Below are positions 51,416-58,738 of a stretch of DNA of 58,738 nucleotides, piece by piece (positions within the stretch are counted from its first letter, which is position 1; every line of letters starts with the position of its first letter). The translations under genes and the position numbers were made by a program. The DNA is from Pseudomonadota bacterium. GTDB lineage: Bacteria > Pseudomonadota > Alphaproteobacteria > Rhizobiales > Xanthobacteraceae. The notes beneath the pieces were generated by a model. That model was not told the origin of the DNA. It made no database searches and saw only the letters and a list, made by a program, of their open reading frames with translations. The stretch covers positions 1 through 58,738 of the forward strand of contig QEVP01000013.1 of assembly GCA_003576765.1 (NCBI GenBank), given 5' to 3'.

Positions 51416-52186
51416 ATGCAGGTCGATATCTCGCTGTTGCCGGCGCTGGCCGTATCCTTCGTGCTGATGTTCGCCCGCATCGGCGCGATGGTGATGCTGC
51501 TGCCGGGGCTTGGCGAAGTCTCGATCCCGGTGCGGGTCAAGCTCGGCATCGCCTTGATGCTGACGCTGATCATCATGCCGCTGCATCGCGCCGCCTATCA
51601 GGTCGACGTGCAGTCGTCGCTGGCGCCGTTGATGGTGATGATGGTGCAGGAGATCGTGATCGGCGTGGTGCTCGGCGCCACGGCGCGGATCACGCTGGCG
51701 GCGTTGCAGGTCGCGGGCTCGGTGGTGGCGCAGCAGCTCGGACTCGGCTTCGTCACGGCGGTCGATCCGACGCAAGGCCAGCAGGGTGCGCTGCTCGGCA
51801 ACTTCCTCACCATCCTCGGGCTGACGCTGTTGTTCGCCACCGATACCCACCATCTGGTGATCGCAGCGCTCAACGAAAGCTATCGCATCTTCGCGCCGGG
51901 CGAACTGATCGCGACCGGCGACGTCGCGCAGCTTGCGGTGCGCACCTTCGCGACCGCCTTCAAGATCGGCATCCAGCTCTCGGCGCCGTTTCTGGTGTTC
52001 GGTCTGGTCTTCAACATCGGGCTCGGCGTGCTGGCGCGGCTGATGCCGCAGATGCAGGTGTACTTCATCGGCATCCCGCTCTCGATCCTGGCCGGCTTCC
52101 TGATCCTTGCCGCGGTGATCGCGGCGATGATGGGCACCTTCATCGACTATCTGGTCGGCGTGCTGCACGAACTGACGCCGCGCTAG
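51416..52186 (+). CDS. fliR: Flagellar export gate protein FliR
   Basis: This 256-residue protein has about six membrane helices. Family blocks include FVLMFARIGAMVMLLPGLGE, VMMVQEIVIGVVLGATARIT, LFATDTHHLVIAALNESYRI and FKIGIQLSAPFLVFGLVFNI. It completes the FliPQR pore. The ATG at 51416 is used. A 73-base gap from fliQ contains no gene; open frames there belong to another frame. Confidence 0.97.
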   Translation: MQVDISLLPALAVSFVLMFARIGAMVMLLPGLGEVSIPVRVKLGIALMLTLIIMPLHRAAYQVDVQSSLAPLMVMMVQEIVIGVVLGATARITLAALQVAGSVVAQQLGLGFVTAVDPTQGQQGALLGNFLTILGLTLLFATDTHHLVIAALNESYRIFAPGELIATGDVAQLAVRTFATAFKIGIQLSAPFLVFGLVFNIGLGVLARLMPQMQVYFIGIPLSILAGFLILAAVIAAMMGTFIDYLVGVLHELTPR

Positions 52187-52203
52187 CGTCCTCTGCCCTG
52201 GTG

Positions 52204-52330
52204 GGGTGTCCCGGGCGCGGTGCAGCGTGCAACGCTGCTCCGCAGACCCGGGACCGCCGCAAGCGCAGGAATTGGGACGGCCCCGGATCGGCAGCGCGGC
52301 ATTTCATGCCGCACCGCGTCCGGGGCACCC
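52204..52330. repeat. Paired palindromic repeat, family C, copy 3
   Basis: Two hairpins (about 52204-52258 and 52278-52330) have arms such as GTGTCCCGGGCGCGGTGCAG/CTGCTCCGCAGACCCGGGAC and GCGGCATTTCATGCCGC with outer CCCCGG/CCGGGG. It fills the gap between fliR and flhB inside one co-directional unit, so flhB may be expressed at a different level. Confidence 0.8.
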
Positions 52331-52406
52331 TCGAAAGCGGGACTGCCTCTCGGCTTCCTTTTTCTTCCCGGCGAGCGGGAAGAGGGGAAAATGAGGCCGC
52401 GCGCTG

Positions 52407-53477
52407 ATGGCCGAGGACAACGACTCCTCCGACAAAACCGAAGACCCGACCCAAAAACGGCTCGACGATGCCCACGAGCGCGGCGACGTCGCCAAGAGCC
52501 AGGAGGTCAACACCTGGTTCATGATCGCCGGCGGCACGCTGGTGCTGTCGTCGTTCGGCGCCTCGGCCGGGCAGGGCATTCTGGCCCCGTTGCGCAACCT
52601 GATCGCCAACGCCGCGGTGATCCCGACCGATGGCGCGAGCCTGATCGCGCTGACCGGGCAGATCGGCCTGGCGCTGCTCGCCGCCCTTGGCGTGCCGTTC
52701 CTGCTGCTGATGCTGGCGGCGGCGGCCGGCAACATGGTGCAGCACCGGCCGGTGCTGTCGGCGGAGGCGCTCAAGCCGAAGCTCAGCAAGCTGTCGCCGC
52801 TCGCCGGCGCCAAGCGCGTGTTCGGCAAACAGGCCGCAGCCAACTTCGCCAAGGGCGTGTTCAAGATCATCCTGCTCGGCGCGGTGATGCTGGCGATCCT
52901 GTGGCCGCAGCGCAACCGCCTGGAGCCGATGGTGCGGCAGGATCCCGCGGCGCTGCTCGGCGAGACCACCAGCCTGACCTTGCAACTGCTCGGCGCGGCG
53001 GTGGCGCTGCTGGCGGTAGTGGCGATCGCCGATTTCCTGTTCCAGTACCGGCAGTGGTTCCAGAAGCAGAAGATGTCGATGCAGGAGATGAAGGAGGAGT
53101 TCAAGCAGTCGGAGGGCGACCCGCACATCAAGGCGCGCATCCGCCAGTTGCGCATGGCGCGGATGCGCAAGCGGATGATGGCGGCGGTGCCGCAGGCCTC
53201 CGTCGTCATCACCAACCCGACGCACTTCGCGGTGGCGCTGAAATACGAGCGCGGCATGAGCGCGCCGGTCTGCGTCGCCAAGGGCACCGACCTGATCGCC
53301 TTCAAGATCCGCGAGGTGGCGGCGGCGCACGATATCCCCATCGTCGAGAACGTGCCGCTGGCGCGGGCGCTGCACGCGGCGATCGATGTCGACGAGGAAA
53401 TTCCGGTCGAGCACTACCACGCCGTCGCCGAGGTGATCGGCTTCGTGATGCGGCTGAAGCGGGGGTTTGCTTCGTGA
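52407..53477 (+). CDS. flhB: Flagellar export switch protein FlhB
   Basis: FlhB sets substrate specificity of the export apparatus. The 356-residue protein starts with a charged segment (SSDKTEDPTQKRLDDAHERG), followed by four membrane helices and the cytosolic domain. The self-cleavage motif NPTH is intact at 270-273 (VVITNPTHFAVALKYERGM), so the hook-to-filament switch should work. The ending VEHYHAVAEVIGFVMRLKRG is normal. Confidence 0.98.
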   Translation: MAEDNDSSDKTEDPTQKRLDDAHERGDVAKSQEVNTWFMIAGGTLVLSSFGASAGQGILAPLRNLIANAAVIPTDGASLIALTGQIGLALLAALGVPFLLLMLAAAAGNMVQHRPVLSAEALKPKLSKLSPLAGAKRVFGKQAAANFAKGVFKIILLGAVMLAILWPQRNRLEPMVRQDPAALLGETTSLTLQLLGAAVALLAVVAIADFLFQYRQWFQKQKMSMQEMKEEFKQSEGDPHIKARIRQLRMARMRKRMMAAVPQASVVITNPTHFAVALKYERGMSAPVCVAKGTDLIAFKIREVAAAHDIPIVENVPLARALHAAIDVDEEIPVEHYHAVAEVIGFVMRLKRGFAS

Positions 53478-53622
53478 GGATGGAGGCCCGGTTCCCGCAG
53501 GTTGCGCTTGCGTCAGGTGGGGCGATTCAGGCACTCAAGGGGCGGGCGCGCGTGAGCGCGCCCTGCGAGGCGATGGAGCCCGGCTTGCCGGGACAGGCCG
53601 CACAACGGCGCGCGGTGCAGGG

Positions 53623-56226
<2,604 letters not shown>

Positions 56227-56353
56227 GTGTCCCAGAATCGTCCGCGACGCCGCGCCGCAGCCATAGTCCGCGCCGCCATCTTTTCATTATTGCGCCGCGT
56301 CGCCATTTTAGGCGCGCTGGTCCCGCATTGGGGCGGGAGTTGAAGGAGTGCCC

Positions 56354-57358
56354 ATGTTCTTGAGGAACCGCCTGCGCACGTTCGGCCTGCTGGCCGTCGT
56401 GCTGTCCCTTGCGCTGCCGGTGATGCTGGCCTTGTCGTCGGCCGCCGATGCGCGCGCCGGCCGTGGCGGTTCGTTCGGGTCGCGCGGCAGCCGTACCTTC
56501 GCGCCGCCCCCGGTCACGCAGACGGCGCCCAAGGCGACGCAGCCGATGCAGCGCACCATCACCCAGCCCGGCGCACCCGGTGCTGCCGCTGCCGCGCCGG
56601 CCGCCGCCGCCAAGAGCGGGGCGTTTGGCGGCGCGCGCGGCCTGATCGGTGGGCTCGCGGCCGGCTTCCTCGGCGCCGGCTTGCTCGGCATGCTGTTCGG
56701 CAACGGCTTCCTCGCCGGCCTCGGTTCGTTCGCCGCGCTGCTCGGCTTCATTGCGCAGATCCTGCTGGTGGTGATCGTGGTGCGGCTGGCGCTCAACTGG
56801 TGGCGCAACCGCAACGCCGCTCCGGCGGCCGGCCCGGCCGGCGCGCCGATGAATTTCGATGCTTCGTCCGGTGCGGCACCCGCAGCGCGTGGCGGCCTTG
56901 GCGGTGGTCTTGGCGGCATCCCGGGCGGATTCGGCGCGGCGGCGACACGGACCGCGCCGCTGGAGATCGCGCCCGAGGACTACGACGCCTTCGAGCGCCT
57001 GCTCGGCGAGGTGCAGGAGGCGTGGTCGAACGAGGACATGGAGCGGCTGCAAAAACTCACCACGCCGGAAATGGCGTCGTACTTCGCCCATGACCTCGCG
57101 GAGAACAAGGAGAAGGGCGTCGTCAACCGCATCAGCGAGGTCAAGCTGCTGCAGGGCGATCTGGCCGAAGCCTGGCGCGAAGGGGTGGACGACTATGCCA
57201 CCGTCGCCATGCGTTTTTCGCTGATCGACAAGACCTTCACGCGCGGCGACAACCGCCTCGTCGAGGGCGGCGATGCGCCGGTCGAGGCCACCGAAGTGTG
57301 GACCTTCCTGCGCCCGCGTGGCGGCAACTGGGAATTGGCCGCGATCCAGCAGGCCTGA
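56354..57358 (+). CDS. Tim44-like domain protein
   Basis: This 334-residue protein has an N-terminal signal or anchor (FGLLAVVLSLALPVMLALSS), a Gly/Ser/Pro/Ala-rich region, and a glycine-zipper hydrophobic stretch (GLIGGLAAGFLGAGLLGMLF, then helix AALLGFIAQILLVVIVVRLA). The C-terminal Tim44-like domain (YDAFERLLGEVQEAWSNEDM to VEATEVWTFLRPRGGNWELA) has an NTF2-like fold. Bacterial members are uncharacterised inner-membrane proteins. The ATG at 56354 follows AAGGAG. Confidence 0.88.
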   Translation: MFLRNRLRTFGLLAVVLSLALPVMLALSSAADARAGRGGSFGSRGSRTFAPPPVTQTAPKATQPMQRTITQPGAPGAAAAAPAAAAKSGAFGGARGLIGGLAAGFLGAGLLGMLFGNGFLAGLGSFAALLGFIAQILLVVIVVRLALNWWRNRNAAPAAGPAGAPMNFDASSGAAPAARGGLGGGLGGIPGGFGAAATRTAPLEIAPEDYDAFERLLGEVQEAWSNEDMERLQKLTTPEMASYFAHDLAENKEKGVVNRISEVKLLQGDLAEAWREGVDDYATVAMRFSLIDKTFTRGDNRLVEGGDAPVEATEVWTFLRPRGGNWELAAIQQA

Positions 57359-57407
57359 CGCTATGAGGCGCGCGAGGCAGCTTGCGCGTTGCCCGGATGG
57401 ACAATCG

Positions 57408-57445
57408 GGGGCGCGGCGGATCATCCGCCGCGCCCCTTGTCGTTT
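57408..57445 (+). terminator. Strong hairpin after the Tim44-like gene
   Basis: A 14-bp perfect inverted repeat GGGGCGCGGCGGAT/ATCCGCCGCGCCCC with a one-base centre is followed by TTGTCGTTT. It starts 50 bases past the stop codon and fits a rho-independent terminator. Confidence 0.75.
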
Positions 57446-57579
57446 CAGAGGGCGCTTGCGTGGCGGAACCGTTTCTGTGCTGCGACGTCAAACCGGGGCG
57501 GCGCCTGTCGTGGCGGGATGCGGCCTGAGGCGCGGCGGCCGCATGACATGGCTTGGAAGTGAACCCAACGGAGGAAACG

Positions 57580-58278
57580 ATGACGATCCTGTCCACGACG
57601 GCGTTGCGCCTCTGCCTTTGTCTTTGCCTTGGCTCGGTAGTGGCCGGCGCGCTCCTTGCGGGCGTCGGGACCGCTTCGGCGCAACCGGCCGCCATGAGCT
57701 TCTTCGTCACCAGCCAGGGCATCGGCAACGGCGGCAACCTCGGCGGTCTCGCCGGCGCCGACAATCACTGCCAGACGCTGGCGCAGGCCGCCGGCGTCGG
57801 CAGCAGGACGTGGCGCGCCTACCTTTCGACGCAAGGAACTGACGGCCAGCTCGCCGTCAACGCCCGCGACCGCATCGGTCCCGGGCCGTGGGTCAACGCC
57901 AAGGGCGAGACCATCGCCAAGGATGTCGCCGACCTGCACGGCGACAACAAGCTCACCAAGCAGACCGCACTCAGCGAGAAAGGCGAGGTCATCAACGGGC
58001 GCGGCGACACGCCGAACCGGCACGACATTCTGACCGGCTCGCAGCCTGACGGCACCGCATTTCCGCCCGGCGAGGATCGCACCTGCCGGAACTGGACCAG
58101 CAGCATGCAGGGCGCGGCCATGGTCGGCCATTCCGACCGCACGGGGCTCGACGAGCAGCCGCCGGCGAAGTCGTGGAATTCGTCGCATCCCTCGCGCGGG
58201 CCGGATGGCGGCTGCTCGCAGGCCGACCTGCGCACCACCGGTGGCGACGGCCTGCTGTACTGCTTCGCGACCAACTAG
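57580..58278 (+). CDS. Secreted lectin-like protein (DUF1554 type)
   Basis: This 232-residue exported protein has a signal peptide (TALRLCLCLCLGSVVAGALL, cleavage near ASA-Q). A domain with SFFVTSQGIGNGGNLGGLAG, ADNHCQTLAQAAGVGSRTWR and AYLST, and a C-terminal block DGGCSQADLRTTGGDGLLYC follows. The cysteine pattern and the WRAYLS motif recall the C-type-lectin/endostatin-like DUF1554 family, of unknown role. The ATG at 57580 follows GGAGG. The last 26 bases of the gene, including the stop codon, belong to an exact 32-bp tandem duplication. Confidence 0.78.
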   Translation: MTILSTTALRLCLCLCLGSVVAGALLAGVGTASAQPAAMSFFVTSQGIGNGGNLGGLAGADNHCQTLAQAAGVGSRTWRAYLSTQGTDGQLAVNARDRIGPGPWVNAKGETIAKDVADLHGDNKLTKQTALSEKGEVINGRGDTPNRHDILTGSQPDGTAFPPGEDRTCRNWTSSMQGAAMVGHSDRTGLDEQPPAKSWNSSHPSRGPDGGCSQADLRTTGGDGLLYCFATN

Positions 58279-58316
58279 CGCGTTTGCTGTACTGCTTCGC
58301 GACCAACTAGCGCGTT
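58253..58316 (+). repeat. Perfect 32-bp tandem duplication at the end of the lectin-like gene
   Basis: Bases 58253-58284 are repeated without change or spacer at 58285-58316. Each copy contains the final codons, the TAG stop codon and six bases beyond. The first stop codon is used; the second copy is non-coding. Confidence 0.97.
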
Positions 58317-58390
58317 GCCCGGCTGCGGCGCATCATGCCGGCATCGCCCCGCAGCGTGTGCAGGGGTCATGGCACGGGGACGTGAAGCCG

Positions 58391-58738
58391 ATGCGCTATC
58401 AGCTCTATTACTGGCCGAGCATTCAGGGCCGCGGCGAGTTCGTCCGCCTCGCGCTGGAGGAGGCGGGCGCCGATTACGACGACGTTGCACGCAGCTCAGG
58501 CGGCACCGCCGCCATGATGGCGATGATGGACGGCGGGCAAGGCGCGACGCCGCCGTTCGCGCCGCCGTTCCTTAAGGCGGGAAAGCTGGTGATCGGCCAG
58601 ACCGCCAACATCCTGTTCTATCTCGGGCCGCGCCACGCCCTGGCGCCGCGGGCCGAGGACAAGCGGCTGTGGCTGCACCAGTTGCAACTCACCATCGCCG
58701 ATTTCGTGCAGGAAGCGCACGACACCCACCATCCGCTC
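58391..58738 (+). CDS. Glutathione S-transferase family protein (cut by window end)
   Basis: The first 116 codons are present. The N-terminal thioredoxin-like GST domain reads MRYQLYYWPSIQGRGEFVRL, ALEEAGADYDDVA, PFLKAGKLVIGQTANILFYL. The start of the helical domain follows (LWLHQLQLTIADFVQEAHDT). The QGRGEFVRLALEEAG stretch is typical of class sigma/alpha-like GSTs. The ATG at 58391 is used, with an upstream GTG at 58382 possible. The rest lies beyond the window. Confidence 0.85.
   Translation, partial: MRYQLYYWPSIQGRGEFVRLALEEAGADYDDVARSSGGTAAMMAMMDGGQGATPPFAPPFLKAGKLVIGQTANILFYLGPRHALAPRAEDKRLWLHQLQLTIADFVQEAHDTHHPL

Overview
The window is GC-rich, densely coded DNA of an alphaproteobacterium, most likely of the order Hyphomicrobiales (Rhizobiales) and close to the Bradyrhizobium/Rhodopseudomonas/Pseudolabrys group. 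Support comes from a class I lysyl-tRNA synthetase, PhaR-type PHA control, a Caulobacter-style flagellar locus (fliX, CtrA-like boxes, sigma-54 promoters, cckA) and three families of palindromic intergenic repeats of the kind common in that group. It looks like ordinary chromosome: no transposase, integrase, phage, plasmid or CRISPR was seen, and no tRNA or rRNA gene.

Region 1 (1-13.6 kb) holds mutS; a small catabolic operon (3-oxoadipyl-CoA thiolase, pcaH, pcaG); a self-contained marR-emrA-emrB efflux operon with a palindromic operator; a patatin-like lipase; a Zur-type Fur regulator; a DMT exporter; and ispG. Region 2 (13.6-24.5 kb) holds a DUF1345 membrane protein, a prenyl diphosphate synthase, mtgA, rpmF, a membrane protein with a proline-rich tail, a GGDEF/EAL protein with a decayed GGDEF motif, phaR divergent from phaA-phaB, class I lysS, and a solute-binding protein. 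Region 3 (24.5-32.7 kb) holds a GT2 glycosyltransferase with a GspE-N-like N-terminal part, a Sco1/SenC copper chaperone, a ClpP-like periplasmic protein, an FAD dehydrogenase, an ECF-type sigma factor with a DUF4142 protein and a cupredoxin, and hemE.

Region 4 (32.7-56.2 kb) is a large flagellar cluster. Leftward units are flgF-flgG-flgA-flgH and flgI-flgJ-flgN, with a FlaG-like gene beyond, plus fliO-fliP. Rightward units are fliX, fliL-fliM-DUF6468-motE, a 1161-residue AMIN/TPR-type periplasmic protein, and flgB-flgC-fliE-fliQ-fliR-flhB, followed by cckA. dksA and an FkbM methyltransferase sit inside. The intergenic DNA carries readable control signals: TTAA-N7-TTAA boxes (CtrA type) before flgB, fliX and the large periplasmic protein, weaker ones at flgI and fliL, sigma-54 -24/-12 elements before flgI and flgF, and a shared GCCCGGCA motif at enhancer distance upstream of both. 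This matches the Caulobacter CckA-CtrA and FlbD/sigma-54 flagellar hierarchy, and the kinase gene cckA lies at the end of the same cluster.

The right end carries a Tim44-like protein, a secreted DUF1554/lectin-like protein whose 3' end is duplicated exactly in tandem, and the start of a glutathione S-transferase cut by the window edge. The most interesting observations are the flagellar promoter signals, an identical GGAACCTTT-N11-TCATC promoter in front of the sigma factor and its DUF4142 neighbour, palindromic repeats that supply the stop codons of several genes, and the flagellar-linked periplasmic AMIN/TPR protein.
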